A DNA stretch of 64,000 nt from Gardnerella vaginalis (GCF_040427915.1 NZ_JBETXJ010000002.1:806001-870000); one strand, 5' to 3'. Shown: positions 29,271 to 38,898, counted from the stretch's first letter. Numbers and translations: made by a program. The notes: generated from the letters alone by a model not told the origin.

Positions 29271-29951
29271 ATGACGGTTGAGTTTCGACCAGTTAAAATT
29301 AACGATATTGACGCAATCGTAGAAGAGTACGAGCGTACATGGGGAATCGCGCATGCTGTTGGAGCAGACGCTTCTCGTAATCTTTCGCGCAGATTTGTGT
29401 TGCATTATCTTGAACCGTCAACGCACGGTACTGTTGCAACAATCGATGGAAAGTTCATGGGGCTGCTGCTTGCGCGCGTTTACGGTGACAATGTAATGTT
29501 TCCGCAAGTAAAAAACATGCTTAAAAAGCAGGAAGAAAGCATGATGGCGAATAACGACTCTCAGCATGCTAAGGCTTTAGATGCGGCGATTGGCATGGGG
29601 CAAATTGAGCGCAAGTTGGAAGCGGCGAGCCATATTAACGATTTAACTCAAGCAGAGTTGGAGCTTTTTGTTGTTTCTCCCGATGCTCGCGGACACGGTG
29701 TTGGGGGCGGATTGTGGAAGCGCACTATGCAACATTTGCGACATCGCGGAGTGAACCGCTATTTTCTGCACACAGATACAGCTTGCGATGTGAGTTTCTA
29801 CGATTATCACGGGCTTAGACGAGATGCTACGTGGGCTAAAAAGGATCATGAGAAGTATGCGAACCGCGTAAAAGACCTCGTTGAGGACTTGTACATATAC
29901 TCGGGCGAGCCGTTTGTAAACCGTACAAGACGCACGCATCAATCGCGCTGA
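29271..29951 (+). CDS. GNAT-family N-acetyltransferase
   Basis: Acetyl-CoA-dependent N-acetyltransferase of unknown substrate, 226 residues. The acetyl-CoA-binding motif A is LFVVSPDARGHGVGGGLWKR (~residues 130-149), with the R-x-x-G-x-G core (ARGHGVG). A following helix and VNRYFLHTDTACDVSFYDYHGL form the usual motif B end (FYDYHGL is the 'xYxxxGF' position). A ~40-residue insert rich in Met/Gln/Ala (VKNMLKKQEESMMANNDSQH) precedes it. A good GAGGGAAAAATG start is present. It stands 86 bp after the helicase gene, possibly with its own promoter, and is followed by repeat DNA. Confidence 0.85.
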   Translation: MTVEFRPVKINDIDAIVEEYERTWGIAHAVGADASRNLSRRFVLHYLEPSTHGTVATIDGKFMGLLLARVYGDNVMFPQVKNMLKKQEESMMANNDSQHAKALDAAIGMGQIERKLEAASHINDLTQAELELFVVSPDARGHGVGGGLWKRTMQHLRHRGVNRYFLHTDTACDVSFYDYHGLRRDATWAKKDHEKYANRVKDLVEDLYIYSGEPFVNRTRRTHQSR

Positions 29952-29991
29952 TTAATTTCTACTGATTTGACTGATTTATATTAGCAACTTT

Positions 29992-30142
29992 CCCGCTTTT
30001 GTTTCCCCAATCGACCAAAAAGGGAACAAACGCGGGTAAGTGTTCTTGCTTTTGTTTCTCATTTGACCAAATACGTAAACAAACGCGGGTAAGTGTTCTT
30101 GCTTTTGTTTCTCATTTGACCAAATACGTAAACAAACGCGGG
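29992..30142. repeat. Family-1 repeat array, three units (inverted orientation)
   Basis: Units start at 29992, 30045 and 30098, a 53-bp period. The middle segment is TTTGACCAAATACG (reverse orientation relative to the 2.7-kb array), with arms TTGCTTTTGTTTC and AAACAAACGCGGG. The array sits between the converging stops of the GNAT and MFS genes. Confidence 0.9.
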
Positions 30143-30179
30143 AAAAAAGAAACAAAGTGCGGAAGGTTGATTGCGCAAA

Positions 30180-31577
30180 TTAACTGCGCTTGCGTGTTAC
30201 AATAATCCACCCAATTGATGCGATTGGAATAGCAATAAGCGTAGAAATCCACGGAACCATCATTCCGCCATGCGAGTTCCACGCGTCAATCGCAAAGCCT
30301 GCAACCATTGATCCAAGAGAAGCTCCGATTGCAGATGCTGTTGGCAGCCAAGACAATCCTTCGGTAAGAGAATGCTCAGGAATCGTGTCTTTAACAATAA
30401 GATTTCCAGTTGCAAAAATCGGAGAAACGCATAGTCCACTTAAAAGCTCAAAAATACTTAGAAGCACAAGTCTATCTAAGTTAATGTTCATAAGAATAAA
30501 GCCAATAGTAAGAAGGCTTAAAAACACAATTAGATGAGACCAATTAGATCCGCGGAATTTATGAGAACCAAAAATAACAGCTCCAACTAAAGATCCACAC
30601 GCGAATAGTGCAAGTTGCAAACCAATTAAAGTGTCTAATCCTTGAGCGCGCATTGCTGCAGTAACAGATACGTCAAAAGCGCTAAAACTCATATTAAAAA
30701 CAAGGAACATAACAACAAGCGGTATGATTCCACGGTAAAGAAGAACGTTTTTAGGCTTATTTTTACGATTTTTGTTTTTAAGTTGTTTAAGCGAAAGCCT
30801 GTCGATAAGCTTTGTAGTGTTGTCGCTATTTTGTGCGTTTTGTGTATCTTGCACATTTTGTACGTTGTCGCTTTGCTCGCTTATTGCATTTTGTACGTCT
30901 TCGTCGTATTTAGGTGCGCTTTCTACTTGCACAACTTTAATCACAGCTGGTTGCGTGTTTTTAAGTGACAAGAACCACGCTCCGCCTAGTCCACTTGCCA
31001 AAACTGGCACAAAAAGCTGAGATACAGGGTGAACGCTAGTGGCAAGCCATGCTGCAAGAATTGGCCCGAAAATGAACACAATCTCGTCAATTCCAGATTC
31101 AAGCGCATATGCAACGTTTAGCAGTGTGTCGTCGCTTTGACTTTTAAGAGTGTACGCCCAGCGAGTTCTAACAAGCGCGCCGAATGCAAATTGCGTAACG
31201 CCCATTAAGATTGCAAGCACGAAAAGTATTGGCAAAGGTACATGTATTAGCGTTGCAATAGCAAAAGATAGCATAGCTACAACTTGCGCGCTTAGAGCAA
31301 GTGTTCCAACTTTTCTTTGACCAAATCTATCAAAAAGCTTTGCATATAATGGCGTTACGGCTGCTTGCGATAGCACGTATGCGGCACTCATAGTGCCCGC
31401 AATAGTCCAATTGTTGTAAATGTGGTTTAGCGCAAGAACGATTCCTAAACCCATCATCGAAATAGGCAGCCTTGCTATTGCTCCAGATATGCAAAATGCT
31501 CGTGTTCCTTCAAAAGAGAACAATTTTGCATAATTTGACATAGGCGAAGACTTTTGCTGCGCCGATTTCGATGACAT
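30180..31577 (-). CDS. Major facilitator superfamily transporter
   Basis: Polytopic secondary transporter, ~465 residues with 12 predicted helices in two halves joined by a ~75-residue acidic, Asn/Gln-rich cytoplasmic loop (NVQNVQDTQNAQNSDN). The loop between helices 2 and 3 has AKLFDRFGQRKVG, a version of the MFS signature. The overall form (drug/sugar-efflux-like, DHA1-type) does not define a substrate. The ATG at 31577 is preferred, with AAGGGAAG upstream; a GTG two codons earlier is also in frame. It is convergent with the GNAT gene and not in an obvious operon. Confidence 0.88.
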   Translation of the reverse strand: MSSKSAQQKSSPMSNYAKLFSFEGTRAFCISGAIARLPISMMGLGIVLALNHIYNNWTIAGTMSAAYVLSQAAVTPLYAKLFDRFGQRKVGTLALSAQVVAMLSFAIATLIHVPLPILFVLAILMGVTQFAFGALVRTRWAYTLKSQSDDTLLNVAYALESGIDEIVFIFGPILAAWLATSVHPVSQLFVPVLASGLGGAWFLSLKNTQPAVIKVVQVESAPKYDEDVQNAISEQSDNVQNVQDTQNAQNSDNTTKLIDRLSLKQLKNKNRKNKPKNVLLYRGIIPLVVMFLVFNMSFSAFDVSVTAAMRAQGLDTLIGLQLALFACGSLVGAVIFGSHKFRGSNWSHLIVFLSLLTIGFILMNINLDRLVLLSIFELLSGLCVSPIFATGNLIVKDTIPEHSLTEGLSWLPTASAIGASLGSMVAGFAIDAWNSHGGMMVPWISTLIAIPIASIGWIIVTRKRS

Positions 31578-31668
31578 ATTCACTTCCCTTAAAATTTGTA
31601 CGCGCTTAACGTGTTTAACATGGTTGATTTTTGAGTGTCTTTCTAGTCTACATTATGGCGTCAAAGTT

Positions 31669-31895
31669 TGCCCGTGTTTGTTTCTTTGTGCCCGCATTTG
31701 TTTACGTTTTGACTGTTTGGGTAAACAAACGTGGGAAAATCGTTCGCGAGTTATGCAGTTCGAAGTCGTCGATGCGCCCGTGTTTGTTTCTTTGTGCCCG
31801 CATTTGTTTACGTTTTGACTGTTTGGGTAAACAAACGCGGGGAAGTGTTCTTGGTTTTGTAGTTGGATTTGGTGATTTTGGGAACAAACGCGGGC
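31669..31895. repeat. Family-1 repeat cluster with ~65-bp direct duplication
   Basis: A segment CCCGTGTTTGTTTCTTTG + CCCGCATTTGTTTACG + AAACAAACGTGGG at about 31670-31735 is repeated almost exactly at about 31777-31843. The gap contains CGTTCGCGAGTTATGCAG. A third, truncated unit (GATTTTGGGAACAAACGCGGG) ends at 31895. The arms are those of the 53-bp family, but here an extra left arm is present in each copy. Confidence 0.88.
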
Positions 31896-31904
31896 GCGAC
31901 GACC

Positions 31905-32062
31905 TACCTTTTCGCTTAAAGCGTAGCGCGAGAGGCGCTTTGACTGAGCTTGAAATTGCATAACGAATTTCAAGCTCCTTCAAAGCGTGATTTGGCTCAA
32001 GCATAAAGTCCAGTGGACTTTACGTGCGGCGAAGACGTGAGTGCGCTGTAACGCGCGAACGA
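31905..32062. repeat. Family-2 repeat element with long hairpin
   Basis: It contains CGCTTAAAGCGTAGCGCG (31914-31931). A long hairpin follows, with arms CGCTTTGA-CT-GAGCTTGAAATT and AATTTCAAGCTC-CT-TCAAAGCG (31937-31988, 20 pairs interrupted once). Next come TAAAGTCCAGTGGACTTTA (32004-32022) and GTGCGGCGAAGACGTGAGTG. The last two parts recur in inverted orientation at 61828-61870. No protein was found here. Confidence 0.8.
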
Positions 32063-32195
32063 TTCCCCCGTATCGCTCGCGATTATTGTGATTATTTTTT
32101 GCGATTATCTTTTGCAAAAAAGTATTGTAGAATTAGGAACAATAGGTTTTTTAACAAAACAGGAAACAAGAAACAAGAATTTTAGAAGGTGTGTA

Positions 32196-32339
32196 ATGTT
32201 TGGTTCAGATTTATTCGCAGCAGCAGGCTTTGCTGACATTCAATCAGGCTCCGCAATTTTAGGTTCAATGATTTTCGCAATCGTTGTAGTACTAATCGGC
32301 ATCGGAATCAAGATTTGGAAAAAATACGGTAAGCATTAG
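32196..32339 (+). CDS. Small single-pass membrane peptide (47 aa)
   Basis: A short gene with a good ribosome-binding site (AGAAGGTG 5 nt before ATG). The peptide has an N-terminal mildly amphipathic stretch (MFGSDLFAAAGFADIQSG), one strongly hydrophobic helix (ILGSMIFAIVVVLIGIGI) and a basic tail (KIWKKYGKH). The longer open frame beginning at 32088 adds a segment with no start signal and is rejected. The shape resembles a holin-like or small toxin/bacteriocin peptide, or by pattern the major coat protein of filamentous phages; no neighbour supports any of these. It may be a conserved bifidobacterial small membrane protein. Confidence 0.65.
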   Translation: MFGSDLFAAAGFADIQSGSAILGSMIFAIVVVLIGIGIKIWKKYGKH

Positions 32340-32485
32340 AGTTTACGCTTTAACACACGTTTCAACACCGCTTTAACATTTTGACTTTAGCTTTAGCTTT
32401 ATAGGTTATTTACGACAAACTCAAAGCGATTTGCTTCATATTTTTAAGTGTTAATCCGTTGAGGCGTAACGCTACAATGGATTAG

Positions 32486-34465
32486 ATGAGTAAGACAACG
32501 ACGCAATTGACGGATGAGATTCTTGCAGAAATTGTAGACTCTGTAAAAACCTCCCAACCTTCAAAAATAACGAATAAAAAGTCAAATAAAACTGTGAAAA
32601 AAGAAAAAACAACTAATACAAGTAAAAAAAGCAATAAAACAAGCGATAACAAGATTAACGATAACAATATCGAATCTTTGAAAGCAAGCAAAAAAATCAA
32701 AAATACGCAAAGTTCTAAAAGTTCTAAAATAGTTAAAAACGCGCTTCCACCAGTGGTAAACGATCAGCGCGAAGGTGCGTTAATCGCTCCGCCAAAATAT
32801 CGCAAGGGGTCAATGAGAATTGTTCCGCTTGGCGGATTGGGCGAGATCGGAAGAAATATGAACGTTATAGAATACAACGGTCATATTCTACTTATAGACT
32901 GCGGAGTGCTTTTCCCAGAAGAAGAGCAGCCAGGCGTAGACCTGATTTTGCCAGATTTTCACTACATTCAAAACAGGTTAGATAAAGTAGATGCTCTGGT
33001 ACTTACGCACGGACATGAAGACCATATTGGTGGCGTGCCATATTTGCTTAAAATGCGTCCAGACATTCCTCTAATCGGATCTAAATTAACACTCGCTTTT
33101 GTTGAAGCAAAATGTGCAGAACACAGAATCAACCCAAAAATGATTCATGTAGAAGGCAGAGACAAGCTAAAAATAGGTCCTTTTAATTTGGAGTTTATTA
33201 GCGTAACACACTCCATTCCAGACGCTCTTGCAGTGTGTGTAAAAACGCCAGCAGGAACGCTTATTGATACGGGAGATATAAAGCTAGATCAGCTTCCACT
33301 AGACCATAGGCTTACTGATTTAGTTGAATTCGGAAAGCTTGGCGAACAGGGAATTGACTTATTAATGGCGGATTCCACAAATGCCGAGGTTCCAGGATTC
33401 GTTAAGCCAGAAACAACTATTGGACCAGCTTTGGATCGTGCATTTGCGGAAGCCACTCGCAAAATAATCGTCGCAAGCTTCTCTAGCCATGTTCACCGCG
33501 TTCAGCAAGTCGTAGACGCTGCACACAAGTATGGCAGAAAAGTTGTGTTCGTTGGGCGCTCAATGGTTAGAAATATGTCCATTGCGGCAGATCTCGGCTA
33601 CTTGCATATTCCAGAAAATACTGTTGTAGATTTAAAGCAAGCAAAAGATATTCAAGACGACAAGCTTGTGTATATGTGCACAGGATCTCAAGGCGAACCA
33701 ATGGCAGCTCTTGGGCGAATCGCAGACGGAATACACAAAGATATTACAGTTAATGAACTTGATACCGTAATTCTTGCAAGCTCACTAATCCCAGGAAACG
33801 AGCATGAAGTTTACAAAGTAATCAATAAGCTTGTGCAAATGGGCGCTCGCGTAATCAACAAAGACAATGCTGCGATTCATGTTTCTGGTCATTGCAATGA
33901 GGGTGAGTTGCTCTACTTGTACAACATTGTTAAGCCAAAATGCGCTATGCCAATTCACGGCGAACACAGGCATCTTGTGGCAAACGGTTCGATTGCTGTT
34001 AAAACAGGCGTGGATCCTAAAAATGTTGTTTTGGCAGAAGATGGAGATGTTGTGGACTTGTACCACGGAAACGCCGCCGTTGTTGGCTCCGTGCCATGCG
34101 GATACGTGTATGTTGATGGCGATTCCGTTGGCGAGCTTACAGACGAGGAGCTGGAAAAGCGCAGAATCCTTGGCACAGAAGGATTTGTGTCTAGCTTTGT
34201 AGTAGTAAACACAGATAGCGCAGATGTTGTAGCTGGTCCAAAAATCTACTTGAATGCTGTTGCAGAAGACGAGTCTGATTTTGAAAAGATTCGTAGTCAG
34301 ATTGTTTTCCAGCTTCAAGACGCTATGATGCATGGTGAGAAAGACACATATAAGCTTCAGCAGATTATGCGAAGAACGCTTGGAAGTTGGATTGCGCGTG
34401 CGTTGCGTAGGAAGCCAATGATTGTGCCAGTAGTAGCAAATATTTCAGAAAATAATCAAGAATAA
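32486..34465 (+). CDS. rnj: Ribonuclease J
   Basis: Metallo-beta-lactamase/beta-CASP ribonuclease that matures and degrades RNA (5'-3' exo- and endonuclease). 659 residues. The first ~95 residues form a Lys/Ser/Asn-rich disordered extension, common in actinobacterial RNase J. The catalytic zinc motif LTHGHEDHIGG is at ~173-183, followed by SVTHSIPDA and GTLIDTGDIKLDQ; the beta-CASP part has MADSTNAE, SSHVHRVQQV, CTGSQGEP and VSGHCNEGEL, and MPIHGEHRHL completes the metal site. pepN follows after 36 bp, so they are probably co-transcribed. The ribosome-binding site is weak; ATG 32486 agrees with homologous ends. Confidence 0.95.
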   Translation: MSKTTTQLTDEILAEIVDSVKTSQPSKITNKKSNKTVKKEKTTNTSKKSNKTSDNKINDNNIESLKASKKIKNTQSSKSSKIVKNALPPVVNDQREGALIAPPKYRKGSMRIVPLGGLGEIGRNMNVIEYNGHILLIDCGVLFPEEEQPGVDLILPDFHYIQNRLDKVDALVLTHGHEDHIGGVPYLLKMRPDIPLIGSKLTLAFVEAKCAEHRINPKMIHVEGRDKLKIGPFNLEFISVTHSIPDALAVCVKTPAGTLIDTGDIKLDQLPLDHRLTDLVEFGKLGEQGIDLLMADSTNAEVPGFVKPETTIGPALDRAFAEATRKIIVASFSSHVHRVQQVVDAAHKYGRKVVFVGRSMVRNMSIAADLGYLHIPENTVVDLKQAKDIQDDKLVYMCTGSQGEPMAALGRIADGIHKDITVNELDTVILASSLIPGNEHEVYKVINKLVQMGARVINKDNAAIHVSGHCNEGELLYLYNIVKPKCAMPIHGEHRHLVANGSIAVKTGVDPKNVVLAEDGDVVDLYHGNAAVVGSVPCGYVYVDGDSVGELTDEELEKRRILGTEGFVSSFVVVNTDSADVVAGPKIYLNAVAEDESDFEKIRSQIVFQLQDAMMHGEKDTYKLQQIMRRTLGSWIARALRRKPMIVPVVANISENNQE

Positions 34466-34501
34466 GGAAAATATAAAGGAAATATAAAAAGGAAGGTAAA
34501 T

Positions 34502-37114
34502 ATGCCAGGAGCAAATCTGACTCGCGTAGAAGCAGCGGAACGTTTTAGCGCAATTCAAATGCCAATTCACTACGATGTTGCGCTTGATTTAGGCAAGGGC
34601 GGCCGCGATTTTAAGTCGCACACAAAGATTGAGTTTGATGCTAAAGCTGGTGGAACAAGCTTCCTCGATTTGATTGCAAACAGCGTTGAATCCGTTGTGC
34701 TCAATGGCGCATCTCTTGATGTTTCTAAAGTTTTTGCAGATAGTCGAATTGAGCTCGTAAATCTGCTTGAGCATAATACTGTAGAAGTTGTAGCAAACTG
34801 CCAGTATTCCAACACGGGCGAGGGATTGCACAGAAGCGTGGATCCTTCCGACGGCAACGTTTACCTTTACACTCAGTTCGAGGTTCCAGACGCTCGCCGC
34901 GTTTACGCAGTGTTTGACCAGCCAGATTTGAAGGCGGTTTTTGATTTTAGCGTGGATGCTCCAGAAAGCTGGATCGTTACTTCCAACATGCCAGTTAAGA
35001 GCGAAACAGCGCTGGAAGGCTGCGAAACTGAAGCAGGCACTTTGGAAAATGGCGCTGTAGAAGGAATGAAGCGCTGGGTGTTTGAGTCAACTCCAAAAAT
35101 GAGCTCCTACTTAACTGCGATTTGCGCAGGACCTTACGCCGAATGGCACACGTCTTACAACAATGAGGATGGCCGCGTAGTTCCAATGGCAATGTATTGC
35201 CGTCAGGCACTTAAAGACGCTTTTGCAAAAGACGTTGACTACTTGTTTGATATTACGAAGAAAGGTTTTGCTTTCTACGCTAAGACTTGGGGAGTGCCAT
35301 ACCCGTACGCAAAGTACGATCAGATTTACGTGCCAGAATATAACGCTGGAGCTATGGAAAACATTGGTATGGTTACAATTCGCGACCAGTACGTGTTTGA
35401 ATCCAAAGTTACAGACGCATATGCTGAGCGTCGTGTTGTAACAGTTTTGCACGAGCTTGCACACATGTGGTTTGGTGATTACGTAACCATGAAGTGGTGG
35501 AATGATTTGTGGCTTAACGAATCCTTCGCAGAATTCACTTCTACTCTTGCAACTGCTGAAGCAACAGAATGGCATGACGCTTGGAGCACTTTCAATTCTG
35601 GTGAAAAAAGCTGGGCGCTTAATCAAGATCAGCTTCCAACAACCCACCCAATCGTGGCTCCAATCAACGATTTGAACGACACTTCCGTTAACTTCGACGG
35701 CATCACTTACGCAAAGGGAGCTTCCGTATTAAAGCAACTCGTAGCGTACGTTGGTCGCGAAAAGTTCTTTGAAGGAATTCACAATTACTTGAGCAAGCAT
35801 GCATACAGCAACGCAACTTTGGCTGATTTGTTGCATGAGTTAGAGCTTACAAGCGGACGCGATCTTAAGGCTTGGAGCGCTCAATGGCTTGAAAAGGCTG
35901 GAATTAACACGATTTCTACCGAAGTCGAAGAAGCAGCTGACGGTACTATTGCTTCTTTGCGTTTGCGCCAGAGCGCGCCAGTTGAGCATCCTGTTTTGCG
36001 CGCACACCGTTTGGCTGTTGGATTCTACAATGTAGATGAAGTAACTGGCGAAATTAAGCGCACAAAGCGAATCGAACTAGATGTTGACGGCGAAGTGACG
36101 GAAGTGGCGGAAGCATGCGGCGAAAAAATGCCTGCGCTTATTCTTGTAAACGACGACGATTTAACGTACACAAAATTGCGTTTTGACGCAAAGTCGCTTG
36201 AGTTTGCTGCCGAAAACTTGTATCGTTTCAAGGATTCTTTGACTCGCTCGCTTATTTGGCTTGCATTGTGGGATATGACTCGCGACGCAGAATTCCCAGC
36301 AGAACGCTTTGTGGAACTTAGCCTTAAAGCTTTGGCAACTGAGCGCGAATCAACTACTTTCCGCTATGCTCTTGGTCAAGTAAAGGTAACTGCAAGCCAC
36401 TACGTGGTGCCTGAGCGTCAAGCAGAAGTCGCAAAGCATGTAGCTCACGAACTTTGGCAGTTGGCTTTGGCAGCTTCTGCAGGTTCTGACGAGCAATTCC
36501 AGTTGCTCAAGGCTTATCTTGGCTACGGCGAAGTTGGAGATGCTGAGTTTGTGCGCGTAGCTAACGGATTACTTGACGGTTCCGTGAGTTTGGAAGGCTT
36601 GGAAATCGACAACGACTTGCGCTGGAGCATTCTTATTGCGCTCGCAGGCGTGAACGCTTTGGACGAAGCTGGAATTGACGCGGAACTTAAAAAGCGCGAT
36701 ACTACCGAGAATCGCGAATACGCTTACCAAGCTCGTGCGGCTCGATCAACTGCAGAAGCTAAGGATTGGGCTTTTGAACAGGCTTTGCGTAATCTCAATT
36801 TGACTAATATGCAAATGGGTGCTGTGGTTGCTGGCTTTGCAAGCACAGCTAAAGGCGATTTGGTTAAGCCTTATGTTGAGCGCTACTTTGCTGAAGTTGA
36901 GTGGATTTGGAAGAATCGCACATTCCACATGGCTGAAGCTTTGATTGAAGGCTTGTATCCAAATTATGCGGATGTAGACGAATTAGTTGAGCGCGGACAG
37001 CGCTGGCTTGATGAGCATAAGGATGCGGATCAAGCTTTGCGTCGTATGGTGCTCGGCAAGCTTGATTCTTCTCGCCGTACGCTTAAGGTGCAGCATTACA
37101 ACGCTTCGCTTTAG
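34502..37114 (+). CDS. pepN: Aminopeptidase N (M1 zinc metallopeptidase)
   Basis: Cytosolic exopeptidase that removes N-terminal residues from peptides. 870 residues, the usual size. The exopeptidase motif GAMENIGMVTIRDQYVF (~residues 282-298) recognises the free amino terminus. Zinc is held by HELAHMWFGDYVT (~316-328) and the glutamate of LWLNESFAEF (~335-344). The C-terminal half is the helical ERAP1-like domain. The start has a strong AAGGAAGG site. It lies directly after rnj and before pepP, giving a short RNA-turnover/peptide-use cluster. Confidence 0.96.
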   Translation: MPGANLTRVEAAERFSAIQMPIHYDVALDLGKGGRDFKSHTKIEFDAKAGGTSFLDLIANSVESVVLNGASLDVSKVFADSRIELVNLLEHNTVEVVANCQYSNTGEGLHRSVDPSDGNVYLYTQFEVPDARRVYAVFDQPDLKAVFDFSVDAPESWIVTSNMPVKSETALEGCETEAGTLENGAVEGMKRWVFESTPKMSSYLTAICAGPYAEWHTSYNNEDGRVVPMAMYCRQALKDAFAKDVDYLFDITKKGFAFYAKTWGVPYPYAKYDQIYVPEYNAGAMENIGMVTIRDQYVFESKVTDAYAERRVVTVLHELAHMWFGDYVTMKWWNDLWLNESFAEFTSTLATAEATEWHDAWSTFNSGEKSWALNQDQLPTTHPIVAPINDLNDTSVNFDGITYAKGASVLKQLVAYVGREKFFEGIHNYLSKHAYSNATLADLLHELELTSGRDLKAWSAQWLEKAGINTISTEVEEAADGTIASLRLRQSAPVEHPVLRAHRLAVGFYNVDEVTGEIKRTKRIELDVDGEVTEVAEACGEKMPALILVNDDDLTYTKLRFDAKSLEFAAENLYRFKDSLTRSLIWLALWDMTRDAEFPAERFVELSLKALATERESTTFRYALGQVKVTASHYVVPERQAEVAKHVAHELWQLALAASAGSDEQFQLLKAYLGYGEVGDAEFVRVANGLLDGSVSLEGLEIDNDLRWSILIALAGVNALDEAGIDAELKKRDTTENREYAYQARAARSTAEAKDWAFEQALRNLNLTNMQMGAVVAGFASTAKGDLVKPYVERYFAEVEWIWKNRTFHMAEALIEGLYPNYADVDELVERGQRWLDEHKDADQALRRMVLGKLDSSRRTLKVQHYNASL

Positions 37115-37235
37115 TTTTGCGTAATCAAATAGCAGTTTTCAATGTACATTCCTAATAAGAAAATAGGGAAATGTAGATTGAATCTAAGTTGATTAAAGAT
37201 TAGGTTGATTAAAGATTAATTCAAGGAGTCGCAAG

Positions 37236-38828
37236 ATGGCAGAAGATATGCATCAATCAACGCCAACAATACATGGTGAGCAACTAAACGCGGATGGTAC
37301 GCAGAAAGCGCAAGACCGCGTAAACAATCGATCTTTGCGCCCAAACAGCGATTCCTTTAAAGAGTTTATGACTAGTGGCTGGGATAACCAGGAGCCACAA
37401 ATCGAACCGCTTGAGTCCTCAAAGTACACGCCAGCACGCTTAGAAGCGCTTGGCAAGAGATTCCCAGGCGAGCGCCTTGTTATCCCAGCAGGTCAGCCAA
37501 AAGTACGCAATAACGATTGCGACTACGCTTTTAGACCAGACACAACTTTCGCATACTACACTGGCTTGGGTCAGGATTACGAAGCTGGCGCTGTGCTTGT
37601 GCTTGAGCCGGTGCAAGCAGGCAGTAACGAGGAAGCGGCTGGCAAAACTCACGTTCCGCAGCTTTTTGTGGCTCCTCGCGCAGACAATAGCACTGATGCG
37701 TTCTACAAAGACCCGCACTACGGTGAATACTGGGTTGGTCCTCGCGCAGGACTTAAAGAGCTTAAGGCTATGACTGGTATCGATACGCGCGATATTGCCG
37801 AGCTTGACGACGCGCTTGCAAAAAACGTTAGCGACGATAATAGCTCTGCCGAAAGCGTGCGTGTGCGAATTGTGCGCGAGTCAGATGCTGATTTAACAGC
37901 GCGTGTAGATGCTTTAAGAGAAGCGAGCGGATTTAGCGACGAAGATGCAAATATTGCTGCAGACGATAAGTTGCATGAAGTAGCAGCCGAAGCTCGTATG
38001 CTCAAAGACGCTTACGAGATTGGCGAAATGCGCAAAGCTGTTGCTGCTACAAAGTTAGGCTTTGATCGCATGCTTACGCGTTTACCTCAAGCTTTAGGCA
38101 AAGAACATTCTGAACGCATGATTGAAGGCGCTTTTAACTCCGTTGCTCGAGAAGTCGGAAACGAGGTTGGCTACGATACGATTGTTGCTTCTGGAAAGCA
38201 CGCTCCAATTTTGCATTGGATGCGCAACACGGGCGTGGTTTCTAGCGGCGAGCTTTTGCTTATTGATGCAGGCGTAGAAGTCAACAGCCTTTACACGGCA
38301 GACATTACGCGAACTTTCCCAACAAACGGCAAGTTTACAGATTTGCAAAAGAAGCTTTACCAGTGCGTTCTCGACGCTCAGCAAGCTGGTTTTGAGGCGG
38401 CTAAGCCAGGCGCCACTTACAGCGATATTCACCACGCTTGCATGCGCGTGCTTGCAGAGCATTTGCATGAGTGGGGTATTCTAAAGGTTAGCGTTGAAGA
38501 ATCGCTTTCTCCGCAAGGTCAGCAGCATCGTCGTTGGCATGCGTGTGGTGTTGCTCACCACTTGGGTCTAGATGTTCACGATTGCGCTCAAGCTCGCTAC
38601 GAGGCGTATCAGGGTGCGAAAATTACTCCAGGAATGATTTTCACAATCGAGCCTGGCTTGTACTTTGCTGCCAATGATCTTATGCTTCCGCCAGAAATGC
38701 GCGGAATTGGAATCCGCATTGAAGACGATGTTTTGATGACGGAGAATGGCCCTGAATGGCTTTCTATCGATATTCCTAAGCAGATTGATGATGTAGAGGC
38801 TTGGATGGCTCAGCGCGCGGCAAAGTAA
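37236..38828 (+). CDS. pepP: Xaa-Pro aminopeptidase (aminopeptidase P, M24B)
   Basis: Removes an N-terminal residue adjoining proline. 530 residues: an N-terminal creatinase-like domain (to ~250, with DYAFRPDTTFAYYTGL) and a pita-bread catalytic domain. Metal ligands are visible in LLIDAGVEV, TADITRTFPTNGKF, the HHLGLDVHD histidine, FTIEPGLYF and IRIEDDVLM. ACGVAHHLGLDVHD is typical of PepP rather than methionine aminopeptidase. AAGGAG lies 8 nt before the ATG. A ~120-bp gap after pepN contains an imperfect inverted repeat (TACATTCCTA...TAGGGAAATGTA, ~37143-37176). Confidence 0.95.
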   Translation: MAEDMHQSTPTIHGEQLNADGTQKAQDRVNNRSLRPNSDSFKEFMTSGWDNQEPQIEPLESSKYTPARLEALGKRFPGERLVIPAGQPKVRNNDCDYAFRPDTTFAYYTGLGQDYEAGAVLVLEPVQAGSNEEAAGKTHVPQLFVAPRADNSTDAFYKDPHYGEYWVGPRAGLKELKAMTGIDTRDIAELDDALAKNVSDDNSSAESVRVRIVRESDADLTARVDALREASGFSDEDANIAADDKLHEVAAEARMLKDAYEIGEMRKAVAATKLGFDRMLTRLPQALGKEHSERMIEGAFNSVAREVGNEVGYDTIVASGKHAPILHWMRNTGVVSSGELLLIDAGVEVNSLYTADITRTFPTNGKFTDLQKKLYQCVLDAQQAGFEAAKPGATYSDIHHACMRVLAEHLHEWGILKVSVEESLSPQGQQHRRWHACGVAHHLGLDVHDCAQARYEAYQGAKITPGMIFTIEPGLYFAANDLMLPPEMRGIGIRIEDDVLMTENGPEWLSIDIPKQIDDVEAWMAQRAAK

Positions 38829-38862
38829 CGTGCAATAGGGCGACTTTTTTCTATGCGATTAG

Positions 38863-38898
38863 TGCCACTTTTCTTATAATTTCGGCGGAAAAGTGGCA
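38863..38898 (+). terminator. Hairpin after pepP, possible terminator
   Basis: TGCCACTTTTC and GAAAAGTGGCA form a perfect 11-bp stem around a 14-nt loop. No T-run follows, so termination is not certain. Confidence 0.5.

Noticed and set aside
32196..32339. Filamentous prophage
   Set aside because: Only one peptide has a coat-like pattern; no replication, assembly or integrase gene is near.
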